Of a stretch of DNA of 64,000 nt, positions 1 to 7,780 are shown piece after piece. Source of the DNA: Flavobacterium sp. N502540 (GTDB taxonomy: Bacteria; Bacteroidota; Bacteroidia; Flavobacteriales; Flavobacteriaceae); NCBI RefSeq assembly GCF_025947365.1, contig NZ_CP110012.1, forward strand, positions 3,162,001 through 3,226,000, in the 5' to 3' direction. The stretch's first letter is position 1. Each line of letters starts with the position of its first letter. Below the pieces are notes generated by a model. The model was not told the origin of the DNA. It saw only the letters and a list, made by a program, of their open reading frames with translations, and ran no database searches. The translations under genes were made by a program, and so were the position numbers.

Positions 1-1
1 A

Positions 2-364
2 GAAACATCCGATTTAGAGCATTTATTAAGCCAGTATCAGGATGATGAAGCAAAGTATGTTGAGGTTGTAAAAGGTTTACCAATTAAAGACACTGCAAAA
101 TTTGAAAGCGGATTGAGTTTATTCAAGCATAAAATTCCAATGTGGATCTTCTTATTGGTATTGGTTGGTTTAACGGTTTGGGCTTTCAAACAGAATTTAT
201 CCTTAATTCCGCTTCTAGGCTTAATCTGTTGTTTGTATATGATGGCCGAATTAAGTGTTTGGAATTGGATTTATTTCACAGTTTGGTTGCTTATCGGTCT
301 TTGTATCTATTTTGGCTTCAGCCGAAAAAACAGTAAGCTAAACGCGGAGAGTGTTATAAGTTAA
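2..364 (+). CDS. APC-family amino acid permease, C-terminal part (5' end outside window)
   Basis: The frame is open from the first bases, so only the last 120 codons are seen. The segment has a soluble stretch followed by hydrophobic spans (IPMWIFLLVLVGLTVW, LIPLLGLICCLYMM, WIYFTVWLLIGLCIYFGF) and ends in a basic tail (SRKNSKL). This pattern of paired spans, a W-rich linker and the ending IYFGFSRKNS is usual for the last helices of amino-acid/polyamine/organocation transporters of the inner membrane. The substrate cannot be told from this part. A hairpin terminator lies about 180 bases downstream. Confidence 0.7.
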   Translation, partial: ETSDLEHLLSQYQDDEAKYVEVVKGLPIKDTAKFESGLSLFKHKIPMWIFLLVLVGLTVWAFKQNLSLIPLLGLICCLYMMAELSVWNWIYFTVWLLIGLCIYFGFSRKNSKLNAESVIS

Positions 365-380
365 ACATTATAAGAGTTCC

Positions 381-512
381 ATCGGAACGAAATATATTGT
401 AGGGATGGATTTTAATCCGTCCCCATTGGACAACAAAATGTGTTGCAGAGATGGATTTTAATTCGTGCTCTATTGAAACGAAATGAATTGAGGATTGATT
501 TTAATCCGTCCA
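381..512. repeat. Three degenerate tandem units (~45 bp)
   Basis: The core ATGGATTTTAATCCGT occurs at 405-420, as ATGGATTTTAATTCGT at 451-466, and as ATTGATTTTAATCCGT at 494-509, giving periods of 46 and 43 bp. Each core is preceded by a GAAACGAAAT- or GGAACGAAAT-like stretch. The core GGATTTTAATCC is nearly palindromic. The array is non-coding, between the permease stop and the terminator. Confidence 0.6.
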
Positions 513-539
513 TTGAAATATAAAAAAAATAATAGATGA

Positions 540-577
540 TAAGCCGTTCTGAGAATCTTAGAACGGCTTATTTTTTT
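540..577 (+). terminator. Rho-independent terminator after the permease
   Basis: An 11-bp stem, TAAGCCGTTCT (540-550) with AGAACGGCTTA (560-570), is followed directly by a run of T residues. Confidence 0.8.
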
Positions 578-720
578 GTTGTCGCGAATTGCTCGAGTTT
601 TCGGCAATTAAAACCTAATGAATTTACAGTAAAGAAAATCGGTGTGATCTGCCACACGAGTGATAGCAAACTGGCGAGGCAAATCTGCAGGCAAAAAAAA
701 TAAACATTTCGAACAGGAAT

Positions 721-758
721 AAAAAAATCCGCCAAAAGAAAAACCTTCAGCGGATTTA
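721..758 (-). terminator. Terminator of the PLP-enzyme gene
   Basis: On the minus strand AAATCCGCT pairs with GGCGGATTT and is followed by a T run. It lies about 30 bases past the stop codon of the minus-strand gene. Confidence 0.7.
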
Positions 759-785
759 AACAAACTAAAAAAAAATCGTGCAAAT

Positions 786-2012
786 TTATTTATAAAGAAT
801 TGTTTTATTTTGCAAGATGCCAAGCTCTGTCATACAGGCTTTCATCATTTTGTAGGTACGTTCAATGTCATTGTCCAGACCGATAGAGAAACGGATTAAA
901 CCATCCGTCAGTCCCATTTCGGCTTGTTCTTCTAACGGAATTTCACTTGAAGTTGAAGTCCCCGGTGCGCTGAATAATGTTTTATAAAACCCTAAACTCA
1001 CCGCCAGATAACCTAAATTTCGGGTTTGCATCAATTCCATTAACTCGTTGGCTTTTTCCAGCGAACCCACATCTATGGTGAGCATTCCTCCAAAACCATA
1101 TTCCGGATTAATCATTGTTTTGTACAATTCATGACTTGGATGGCTTTTTAATCCCGGATAAACCGTTTTTAAACCGTCTTTCTCAAATTTGTCGGCCAGA
1201 ACGTGCGCATTATGACTGTGCTGCTTGATACGAATATGAAGCGTACGAAGGTTTTTCATCACAGAAGCGGAACGCAGACTGTCCATTGTAGGACCTAATA
1301 ACATACTGGCGCCTGAATTTACATTTTTCAGCGAATTGATAAACTCTTTCGAAGCACAGGTTACACCACCAACAGTATCACTGCTTCCGTTTATATATTT
1401 GGTTAAACTGTGAATCACAATGTCTGCTCCTAATTTTGCAGGAGAAACCGATAAAGGTGAAAACGTATTGTCTACCACCAATTTTAGATTATGTTTTTTG
1501 GCAATTTTAGCCAGGCCGGCGATATCAGCTACTTCTAGCAATGGATTGCTAACGGTTTCACAGTATAGAACCTTGGTTTTAGAGGTGATCGCAGCTTCTA
1601 CAATGTCAAGTTTGGTAATGTCCACAAAGCTCGTTTCGATTCCAAAGCGAGGAATGAAATTCTTTAGGAAGGCATACGTTCCGCCATAAATCGTTCTACT
1701 TGAAACAATATGATCACCCGCACTACAAAGTTGTAAAAGAGTAGGAGTGATAGCCCCCATTCCGGAAGCCGAAACATTGGCGGTTTCTGTTCCTTCCATC
1801 GCTGCGAGTGCCTGATCCAAATACAAGTTGCTTGGAGAAGAATGACGCGAATAGAGATAACAGCCCTCCATATTTCCTTCAAAAGTATCGAACATGGTTT
1901 TGGCTGAAAGAAAAGTATAAGTAGAAGAATCGGAAATCGATGGATTTACACCGCCAAATTCACCAAAGTATTGCAAATCCTGAATTTTGTCTGCCGGGTT
2001 AAAGTGGTTCAT
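786..2012 (-). CDS. Trans-sulfuration family PLP enzyme (cystathionine gamma-synthase / methionine gamma-lyase-like)
   Basis: A 408-residue enzyme of the Cys/Met-metabolism PLP-dependent family. Seen: the substrate and phosphate-binding stretch GCYLYSRHSSPSN, the SGMGAITPTLLQL helix, YGGTYAFL, the aspartate of VVDNTFSP, and the PLP lysine in HSLTKYINGSSD. Start: the ATG at 2012 (MNHFNPADK) fits the family; the frame stays open upstream but that part reads through the leader repeat and is not family-like. In classical methionine gamma-lyases the residue after YG is a cysteine; here it is glycine, as in cystathionine-processing enzymes, so true lyase activity is uncertain. It is divergent from an Lrp/AsnC regulator, the usual arrangement for a regulated amino acid catabolic gene. 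Confidence 0.85.
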   Translation of the reverse strand: MNHFNPADKIQDLQYFGEFGGVNPSISDSSTYTFLSAKTMFDTFEGNMEGCYLYSRHSSPSNLYLDQALAAMEGTETANVSASGMGAITPTLLQLCSAGDHIVSSRTIYGGTYAFLKNFIPRFGIETSFVDITKLDIVEAAITSKTKVLYCETVSNPLLEVADIAGLAKIAKKHNLKLVVDNTFSPLSVSPAKLGADIVIHSLTKYINGSSDTVGGVTCASKEFINSLKNVNSGASMLLGPTMDSLRSASVMKNLRTLHIRIKQHSHNAHVLADKFEKDGLKTVYPGLKSHPSHELYKTMINPEYGFGGMLTIDVGSLEKANELMELMQTRNLGYLAVSLGFYKTLFSAPGTSTSSEIPLEEQAEMGLTDGLIRFSIGLDNDIERTYKMMKACMTELGILQNKTILYK

Positions 2013-2020
2013 GGTTGGAA

Positions 2021-2045
2021 GTTTATAGTTTGTGGTTGGTAGTTT
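2021..2045 (-). repeat. Leader repeat, copy 1 (PLP-enzyme side)
   Basis: A 25-bp sequence whose exact reverse complement is at 2265-2289. Read toward the gene it consists of 7-bp units of the type AAACTAC, CAACCAC, AAACTAT. It ends 8 bases before the start codon at 2012. Confidence 0.8.
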
Positions 2046-2207
2046 TTTGAGACTGCTATTTTGATTTTTACTTCTAATAAGAACCTCGTATATTCTTTTT
2101 TGAAAGAAATCTTTTTCAAAATAAGAGCTAATTGGAAAATTAATCAATCACGAAATGAATAATTAGATTTTAAAACTACAAAAATGTATTTATCCTGATT
2201 TTTAATC

Positions 2208-2215
2208 TACATTTG
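2208..2215 (+). promoter_or_regulatory. -7 box of the lrp-like gene
   Basis: TACATTTG matches the Bacteroidota sigma -7 consensus TAnnTTTG. It would give a leader of about 75 bases containing the second heptad repeat. I do not see a strong -33 TTTG. Confidence 0.45.
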
Positions 2216-2264
2216 ATGAATATAAGATCAGTTAGTAGATTTTCTTTCATTTTACAGCAACAAT

Positions 2265-2289
2265 AAACTACCAACCACAAACTATAAAC
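2265..2289 (+). repeat. Leader repeat, copy 2 (lrp side)
   Basis: A perfect 25-bp inverted copy of 2021-2045. It ends 7 bases before the ATG at 2297, mirroring the 8-base spacing of the other copy. It is built of heptads AAACTAC / CAACCAC / AAACTAT, followed by AAACTGC. Confidence 0.8.
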
Positions 2290-2296
2290 TGCAGCC

Positions 2297-2755
2297 ATGA
2301 CTTTAGATGCCACAGATAAAAAACTCCTGGTTTTATTACAAACCGACAGTAAAAAAACAAATAAAGAATTATCCTTAAAACTCAATCTCTCTGTGACGGC
2401 GGTTTATGAGAGAATTAAAAAACTAGAGCGTGAAGGCATCATAAAAAACTACGTCGCTCTGGTGAATAAATCTAAAATCGAAAAGGGATTTGTGGTTTTC
2501 TGTCATTTAAAACTGATTCAGCATACTAAGGAATTTCTAACCAAATTCGAAAGTGAAGTCACCAAGTTAAACGAAGTGCTGGAATGCCACCACGTAAGCG
2601 GCGATTATGATTATATCTTAAAAGTTTTGGTAAAAGACATGGAGGCTTATCGTGAATTCCTGGTCACAAAATTGACTTCGCTTCAACATATTGGCAGCAC
2701 ACAAAGTATGTTTATGATTAGTGAAGTGAAGAACTCAACAGTGATTTCTTTTTAA
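2297..2755 (+). CDS. Lrp/AsnC family transcriptional regulator
   Basis: 152 residues, the usual length of the family. The N-terminal winged helix (LDATDKKLLVLLQTDSKK ... LSVTAVYERIKKLEREGII) binds DNA. The C-terminal RAM domain (VSGDYDYILKVLVKDMEAY) binds small molecules, typically amino acids, and mediates oligomerisation. It is divergent from the PLP enzyme and probably regulates that gene and itself. The last ~103 bases are duplicated at 3619-3722, beyond the toxin-antitoxin module. Confidence 0.9.
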   Translation: MTLDATDKKLLVLLQTDSKKTNKELSLKLNLSVTAVYERIKKLEREGIIKNYVALVNKSKIEKGFVVFCHLKLIQHTKEFLTKFESEVTKLNEVLECHHVSGDYDYILKVLVKDMEAYREFLVTKLTSLQHIGSTQSMFMISEVKNSTVISF

Positions 2756-2764
2756 GGGACTAAG
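2661..2764 (+). repeat. Direct repeat A: lrp 3' end and stop (original or acquired)
   Basis: These 104 bases match 3619-3722 except at 3 positions. They cover the last codons of lrp, its stop codon and a few bases beyond. The copies flank the toxin-antitoxin genes. Confidence 0.9.
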
Positions 2765-2845
2765 ATTCTGAGAGGCTAAGTTTTTGGATTGTGATTCAAA
2801 TTCAAAAGCGAAAAAAGCTTAAATTTGAATCAAATAGATTTTAGC

Positions 2846-3091
2846 ATGGAAACAAGAGAATTAAGACTTAGACTTATAAAAGATTTTGGGAAATTCATAA
2901 AAGATGATTCTAAATTAGAAATTCTGGAAAGTGTTTTTGATGCGATAAGTCATGATGAAAAAGAATCACTTGTTCCTGATTCTCATTATGATTTTGTTGC
3001 TGAAGAAAGAGAAAAGTATCTTTCACAGGAGAATGAAGCGAGTTCCTGGGAAGAAGTAGAACAACGTTTGAATGCTAAGTATGGTTTTTAA
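2846..3091 (+). CDS. Antitoxin of a RelE/ParE-type module (addiction module component family)
   Basis: An 81-residue acidic protein beginning METRELRLRLIKDFGKFIKDD. An N-terminal helical part is followed by a C-terminal SSWEEVEQRLNAKYGF, a common ending of addiction-module component antitoxins. I chose the ATG at 2846 because the upstream TTG at 2825 has no advantage. It overlaps the next gene by 11-20 bases, as expected for translationally coupled antitoxin-toxin pairs. It should neutralise the toxin encoded next to it. Confidence 0.75.
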   Translation: METRELRLRLIKDFGKFIKDDSKLEILESVFDAISHDEKESLVPDSHYDFVAEEREKYLSQENEASSWEEVEQRLNAKYGF

Positions 3092-3371
3092 AATTAAAAT
3101 TTTACCCTTAGCTGAAAATGAAATTGATAAAACTATTGAATTCTATGAAAGTAGGAGTAAAGGTTTAGGAAAGCAATTTCTATCCTACTTAAAAACATAT
3201 TTACAGGTTTTAAAAACACATCCGGAATTATTTCAAATAAAAAAAGAACCTGGTTACCGTGAATTGACTTTGGTGAAATTTCCATTTGTAATTATTTATG
3301 AAATTATTGGAAATGAAATAATCGTTTACTCTGTTTTCCACACTTCCAGAAATCCTAAGAAAAAACCTTAA
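3081..3371 (+). CDS. RelE/ParE family toxin
   Basis: About 96 residues with the ParE-fold signature: KIKILPLAENEIDKTIEFYESRSKGLGKQF, then a C-terminal hairpin containing REL..VKFPFVIIYEI and VYSVFHTSRNPKK. The end VFHTSRNP is typical of ParE/RelE toxins. Start: ATG 3081 (MVFKIKIL); an ATG 9 bases upstream in the same frame is possible. Members either inhibit gyrase or cleave mRNA at the ribosome; which one applies here cannot be told. Confidence 0.8.
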   Translation: MVFKIKILPLAENEIDKTIEFYESRSKGLGKQFLSYLKTYLQVLKTHPELFQIKKEPGYRELTLVKFPFVIIYEIIGNEIIVYSVFHTSRNPKKKP

Positions 3372-3618
3372 TTCGGCATCTAAATTTTCAGCGGGATAAA
3401 GGTTTTTTTAAAAGTGCTAAGAATCTAAGTTGCTAAGTTTCTGAGTTTTTGGTGTAAAGATTCAAAGGAATAAAGGTTTTTCTTAAAAATGTACAGCTGT
3501 GCGTTAAAAACGCGATAAATCTTTGCTTTTTTCGCGATTTTATAAGAATTAAAAATAGTCTCGGAGATCTGCAAAATCTGCGAGAGACAAAAATATTTCG
3601 AGAGAATTTGTGTAATCT
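3372..3618. other. Non-coding region between toxin gene and second lrp 3' copy
   Basis: No convincing gene. It contains low-complexity stretches (AAAGGTTTTT twice, TCTGCAAAATCTGCGAGAG) resembling the dispersed non-coding repeats seen elsewhere in the window. Confidence 0.4.
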
Positions 3619-3722
3619 TGGTCACAAAATTGACTTCGCTTCAACATATTGGTAGCACACAAAGTATGTTTATGATTAGTGAAGTGAAGAACTCAACGGT
3701 GATTTCTTTTTAAGGGGCTAAG
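3619..3722 (+). pseudogene. Direct repeat B: orphan duplicate of the lrp 3' end
   Basis: The second copy of 2661-2764. Read in the lrp frame it still encodes the last 31 residues without change (LVTKLTSLQHIGS ... STVISF, stop). Its two coding differences from copy A are synonymous (GGC/GGT, ACA/ACG). There is no start codon for it, so it is a gene fragment. Confidence 0.85.
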
Positions 3723-3749
3723 TTTTTTTAATAGTTTGATTTAAAGTAA

Positions 3750-4208
3750 TTATCGCTCTGAAATTTCTTTTAGTTTATTTAATGCCGTTGGATAGGTACT
3801 TTTAAAATAATCTAAATATTCGTCTACGGTATCCAGATCTACAGTGACAGTAGTTATACCGTTATTTTCCTGATAGGAATAATTTTCATGTCCGCCAGTC
3901 CATTTTTCAACTTGTTCCCCCGTAGTAACTTCAGTTTCGCCATCCAGGAAACCGTAATGCCTTATAGATATAAATTTGGCTGGTTGGTTTTCTACAATTT
4001 CAGAAACCATTCCGCCCTTTTTTCCGTTTTCATCCAGGCCTACAAAATAAATTTTACCGCCTTTTTCCCAGCTTCCTTCATAGGTAGAAGTTGGATTAAA
4101 TGCTGCTGTCCAATGTTCATAGGTGTTTTTGTCTTTCAAACCCAGCATCGCCTCATAAACTTTTTGAGCCGTTGCATTTATCTCTATTTTGAATTGTAGT
4201 TTTTCCAT
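3750..4208 (-). CDS. SRPBCC / AHSA1-like domain protein
   Basis: 152 residues with the helix-grip pattern: an N-terminal strand and helix (FKIEINATAQKVYEAMLG), a central G-rich region (YEGSWEKGGKIYFVGLDENGKKGGMVSEIVENQPAKFISIRH) and a long C-terminal helix (YFKSTYPTALNKLKEI). The family binds hydrophobic ligands or acts as chaperone cofactors; the ligand here is unknown. A 16-base T tract lies about 40 bases upstream of the start. Confidence 0.7.
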   Translation of the reverse strand: MEKLQFKIEINATAQKVYEAMLGLKDKNTYEHWTAAFNPTSTYEGSWEKGGKIYFVGLDENGKKGGMVSEIVENQPAKFISIRHYGFLDGETEVTTGEQVEKWTGGHENYSYQENNGITTVTVDLDTVDEYLDYFKSTYPTALNKLKEISER

Positions 4209-4247
4209 TTTTAATTAGCATTGATTAGATTTCAAATTTACATTTTA

Positions 4248-4263
4248 TTTTTTTTTTTTTTTT
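4248..4263. repeat. Homopolymer tract of 16 T
   Basis: Sixteen consecutive T residues upstream of the SRPBCC gene. Tracts of this length tend to slip in replication. Confidence 0.8.
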
Positions 4264-4468
4264 GCTTATGTTTTTTGTTGTCTGATTATCAGTGCTTTTT
4301 GTTTTTGTGTGTCTTTATAATATATAAAAATAAGATTTATCACAAACCAAAAAATAGCGAATCTCTGCGAACTTAGCATAAATCTTAGTGCTCTTAGCGG
4401 TTAAAACTCCATCTAAAATTTCACCCAAAAAACATTGAAAATTAAACTTCAAACAAAACTTTATTCCT

Positions 4469-4476
4469 TAATTTTG
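4469..4476 (+). promoter_or_regulatory. -7 box of lpd
   Basis: TAATTTTG fits TAnnTTTG and lies 27 bases before the lpd ATG. Confidence 0.55.
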
Positions 4477-4503
4477 TAACGCTAAAAATAAAATAGACAA
4501 ACT

Positions 4504-5907
4504 ATGAGTTCATTTGACGTAGTCATTATAGGTTCAGGTCCTGGCGGATATGTATCAGCAATTCGTTGCGCACAATTGGGATTTAAAACTGCAATTGTAG
4601 AAAAGTATAACTCTTTAGGCGGAACTTGCCTTAACGTAGGTTGTATTCCTTCAAAAGCATTGTTATCGTCTTCTCATCATTATGCGGAAATTGCACATTT
4701 TGCAGATCACGGAATCGAAGTTTCAGGTGATGTGAAAATCAATTTAGAGAAAATGATCGCGCGCAAGCAAGCTGTTGTAGATCAAACTGCTGGTGGAGTT
4801 AACTACTTAATGGATAAAAATAAAGTTACTGTTTTTAATGGTTTAGGTTCTTTTGTAGATGCAACGCACATTGCTGTGACAAAAGCTGACGGAACATCCG
4901 AAACTATTGAAGCAAAATATACTATAATTGCTACAGGTTCAAAACCATCTTCTTTGCCTTTCATTAAAATTGACAAAGAAAGAATCATCACTTCTACTGA
5001 GGCTTTAGCTTTAAAAGAAGTTCCAAAACACTTAGTAATTATTGGTGGTGGAGTAATCGGAATTGAGCTTGGACAAGTTTACCTTCGTTTAGGTGCTCAG
5101 GTTTCTGTAGTAGAATTCATGGACAGAATTATTCCGGGAATGGATAGTTCTTTGTCTAAAGAATTGACTAAAGTATTGAAAAAACAAGGAATGAAATTCT
5201 ACGTTTCTCACAAAGTAAAATCAGTAGAAAGAAACGGTGATGCTGTTGTGGTTCAGGCTGAAAATGCAAAAGGAGAAACAATCACTTTAGAAGGAGATTA
5301 TTCATTAGTTTCTGTTGGACGTCGTCCGTATACAGACGGATTGAACGCTGACAAAGCAGGAGTAAAAATTTCTGACAGAGGACAAGTGGAAGTAAACGAT
5401 CATTTGCAAACTAGCGTTCCAAATATCTATGCTATCGGTGACGTTGTTCGTGGAGCAATGTTGGCACACAAAGCAGAAGAAGAAGGAACTATGGTTGCTG
5501 AAATCTTAGCAGGTCAAAAACCACATATCGATTACAACTTAATCCCTGGTGTTGTATACACCTGGCCAGAAGTTGCGGCAGTTGGACAAACAGAAGAGCA
5601 ATTGAAAGCTGCAGGAGTTAAATACAAATCAGGAAGTTTCCCATTCAAAGCTTTAGGACGTGCGAGAGCAAGTGCTGACTTAGATGGATTCGTAAAAATC
5701 CTTGCTGATGAAAAAACAGATGAGGTTTTAGGTGTTCACATGATTGGAGCCCGTACAGCAGATTTAATCGCCGAAGCTGTTACAGCTATGGAATTTAAAG
5801 CTTCTGCTGAAGATATCTCAAGAATGAGCCATGCGCATCCAACTTTTGCTGAAGCAATAAAAGAAGCGGCTTTGGCAGCTACTGATAACAGAGCATTACA
5901 CGTATAA
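4504..5907 (+). CDS. lpdA: Dihydrolipoyl dehydrogenase (E3)
   Basis: 467 residues, full length. It reoxidises dihydrolipoyl groups of the 2-oxoacid dehydrogenase complexes and the glycine cleavage system with FAD and NAD. Seen: FAD-binding GSGPGGYVSA near the start, the redox disulfide motif GGTCLNVGCIPSK (Cys42 and Cys47), the NAD-binding GGGVIGIELG near residue 180, the FAD-contacting YAIGDV, and the C-terminal active-site pair His445/Glu450 in HPTFAE. It is a single gene with its own promoter and a terminator 25 bases after the stop; no E1 or E2 gene is adjacent. Confidence 0.97.
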   Translation: MSSFDVVIIGSGPGGYVSAIRCAQLGFKTAIVEKYNSLGGTCLNVGCIPSKALLSSSHHYAEIAHFADHGIEVSGDVKINLEKMIARKQAVVDQTAGGVNYLMDKNKVTVFNGLGSFVDATHIAVTKADGTSETIEAKYTIIATGSKPSSLPFIKIDKERIITSTEALALKEVPKHLVIIGGGVIGIELGQVYLRLGAQVSVVEFMDRIIPGMDSSLSKELTKVLKKQGMKFYVSHKVKSVERNGDAVVVQAENAKGETITLEGDYSLVSVGRRPYTDGLNADKAGVKISDRGQVEVNDHLQTSVPNIYAIGDVVRGAMLAHKAEEEGTMVAEILAGQKPHIDYNLIPGVVYTWPEVAAVGQTEEQLKAAGVKYKSGSFPFKALGRARASADLDGFVKILADEKTDEVLGVHMIGARTADLIAEAVTAMEFKASAEDISRMSHAHPTFAEAIKEAALAATDNRALHV

Positions 5908-5926
5908 TTTACGTAAAATATATCTT

Positions 5927-5962
5927 AAAAGCCCGTCAGAATTATTTTTGACGGGTTTTTTA
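5927..5962. terminator. Terminator between convergent lpd and the 5960 gene
   Basis: Stem CCCGTCA (5932-5938) with TGACGGG (5949-5955), then GTTTTTTATT on the plus strand. The minus strand also ends in several T, so it may serve both genes. Confidence 0.75.
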
Positions 5963-6613
5963 TTGTCTTAGTATGTTAAAAATATAGTAAGTTTCTTTAT
6001 TTTTTAAATAGACATTATAAGTTCCATTTTCTTCTTTATACAAATGGTACAAATATTTGTCGCCTTTAATACTTAAATTTTTTCGTGACAGATTGTTACT
6101 TTCAATAAATTCCAGCTCAAATTCACAACTGCCTTTTTTTCTGTAATGTAATTTTGAGAATGTACCATCACTAAAGCTTTCTGTCCATAAATGATCGCTT
6201 AAAGTTACGGCTACTTTAGCACCGCTATTTTCTACATAATAGTATTTTGAAGATTCATCAAAATGATTGCATTCCTCTCTGGATATTTCATCAAGAGGCT
6301 TTTCATTTTGCATGGACCAGCTGCTTTTCTCGGATTCGTTTGGAAAAAGAGCTACAAATTCGTTACAGTTTTTATGCAACCTGAAAAATAACTGCTCAAA
6401 TACTCTTCTTTGAACAATACTATCCTTAAATTTTGTCAGGTAAGGAGTGATATGAGAATTATTGATTGTATTAATTCTGATTTCATTGTCTAAAGCCTGA
6501 TTTTGAACCAATGATTTACAGATTTCGGTCGTTAGCGAATCTATAGATTTTATAGATTGTGATCTGGAAAAATGAACAAACAATAATAAGAAGGCGAGTA
6601 AATATTTTTTCAT
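5960..6613 (-). CDS. Exported protein of unknown function
   Basis: 217 residues with an N-terminal signal peptide (MKKYLLAFLLLFVHFSRS, cleavage probably before QSIKSID). The rest is soluble and charged, with a strand-rich C-terminal half (YYYVENSGAKVAVTLSDHLW, FSKLHYRKKGSCEFELEF). I do not recognise a family. It is a single gene, convergent with lpd. Likely periplasmic or surface located. Confidence 0.55.
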   Translation of the reverse strand: MKKYLLAFLLLFVHFSRSQSIKSIDSLTTEICKSLVQNQALDNEIRINTINNSHITPYLTKFKDSIVQRRVFEQLFFRLHKNCNEFVALFPNESEKSSWSMQNEKPLDEISREECNHFDESSKYYYVENSGAKVAVTLSDHLWTESFSDGTFSKLHYRKKGSCEFELEFIESNNLSRKNLSIKGDKYLYHLYKEENGTYNVYLKNKETYYIFNILRQ

Positions 6614-7131
6614 GTAAAATGGAAATTTTCATCAAATATAATTGTTTAGTAAAAGTATTCGGAGAATTGAATTTTATTCTTGTAATATTTGAGTCTAAAA
6701 ATGAAAAAGTTCAGGAAAAATTTCGTAAATTAGAGGTATGATTCTGAGGTTGTATTTGCAGATTTTAAGGGTTTAATTGTTTGATAATTAAGCTTGTAGT
6801 TTTGTTTTTGCAGAAGCCGAAAAATGGTAGAGATACTATGTTTTAAGAGCACTGAAGAATTCAAAAAAAAGGTAGTTTTGAACTGCTAAATTTTTTTAGT
6901 AAATAAATTAAAGTTATCAGAGCAGATTCTAAATGACGGTTGTTATTATTCTTTTAAGTAGTAATATAGAGATAAAGGTAAATAACAGGGGCTATAATGT
7001 CATAAAAGACGAGTGAGAGGAAAGTATCGGGAAAAGCCAGCTTTATCAGAAAAGATAATATTGGTATGCTTAAGGTCTCATTTTTTGGTCCTTTTTATTC
7101 TGATTGTAAAGCAAAATAGTGTAAGTATTAA
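6614..7131. other. Gene-free stretch of about 520 bases
   Basis: A+T-rich sequence with no convincing reading frame. I see no repeat or RNA structure apart from the long hairpin at its right edge. Confidence 0.4.
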
Positions 7132-7177
7132 AAAAAGCAAACCCGACAGGTTTTTAAATCTGTCGGGTTTGCTTTTT
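7132..7177. terminator. Strong bidirectional terminator hairpin
   Basis: A perfect 18-bp stem: the arm around GCAAACCCGACAG pairs with CTGTCGGGTTTGC, with a 10-base loop and A/T runs on both sides. It lies directly downstream of the DoxX gene stop on the minus strand. Confidence 0.85.
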
Positions 7178-7198
7178 AAGTCTAAAGTGAAAAATTGA

Positions 7199-7573
7199 TT
7201 ATCTGGTGAAAACGCTTTTGTAATTATCCCAATATCTGTAAATTAAGAACAAGTTGCCCAGGAATAGTAATACAGCAAGCGGCAATCCTTGTGGTGCCAG
7301 AAAGTAGTTGATAAACAAAATGTTCACCGTAATGGGTAAGATCAGTATATTGGCTAGTGTTACATATCGTCCTGTTACAAACGCAATTCCGCAAAGTAGT
7401 TCGATTGATTTTGCTAATGGCAATAAATATGTTGAGGCAACAAGTCCCATATTAAAAGCTTTAAAATCACCGGTAGTTTCTGGTTCCGGAGCCAGTTTGA
7501 AGAAAAAACTAAGAGAAGCGAATAATAACAGAAGGCCAATTAAAACACGGACAATAATGGTAGCAATTTTCAT
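7199..7573 (-). CDS. DoxX family membrane protein
   Basis: 124 residues with four predicted membrane spans. The N-terminus (IIVRVLIGLLLLFASLSFFF), the GLVASTYLLPLAKSIELLCGIAFVTGRY segment and the final LFLGNLFLIYRYWDNYKSVF are usual DoxX-family features. Members are small inner-membrane proteins, some linked to oxidative stress or quinone chemistry. Nothing adjacent suggests a more precise role. Confidence 0.8.
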   Translation of the reverse strand: MKIATIIVRVLIGLLLLFASLSFFFKLAPEPETTGDFKAFNMGLVASTYLLPLAKSIELLCGIAFVTGRYVTLANILILPITVNILFINYFLAPQGLPLAVLLFLGNLFLIYRYWDNYKSVFTR

Positions 7574-7780
7574 AATATTTAAGATTTTTAATGGGTTAAA
7601 AAAGTCTAATTTATTTTTGGAAAACGTTATAATCTGAACTCACCAATGATAAAAAGTAATTTTTATGACTTTTATATTGAGAATTTGACAGTCATTATCG
7701 TTCTATTTTGAGATAAATAGAATGCTATATCAAATATAACGATTTTTTTCTTATGAAATTGTTGTTTTTTAACACTTTTC

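Noticed and set aside
365..520. Possible CRISPR array
   Set aside because: Only three degenerate units with poorly conserved repeats and no regular spacers; no cas genes.
568..823. Two minus-strand reading frames of about 70 codons after the permease
   Set aside because: They cover the terminator region and low-complexity sequence, encode no recognisable protein and overlap each other.
7013..7198. Small plus-strand reading frame
   Set aside because: It runs through the long terminator hairpin and has no protein-like features.
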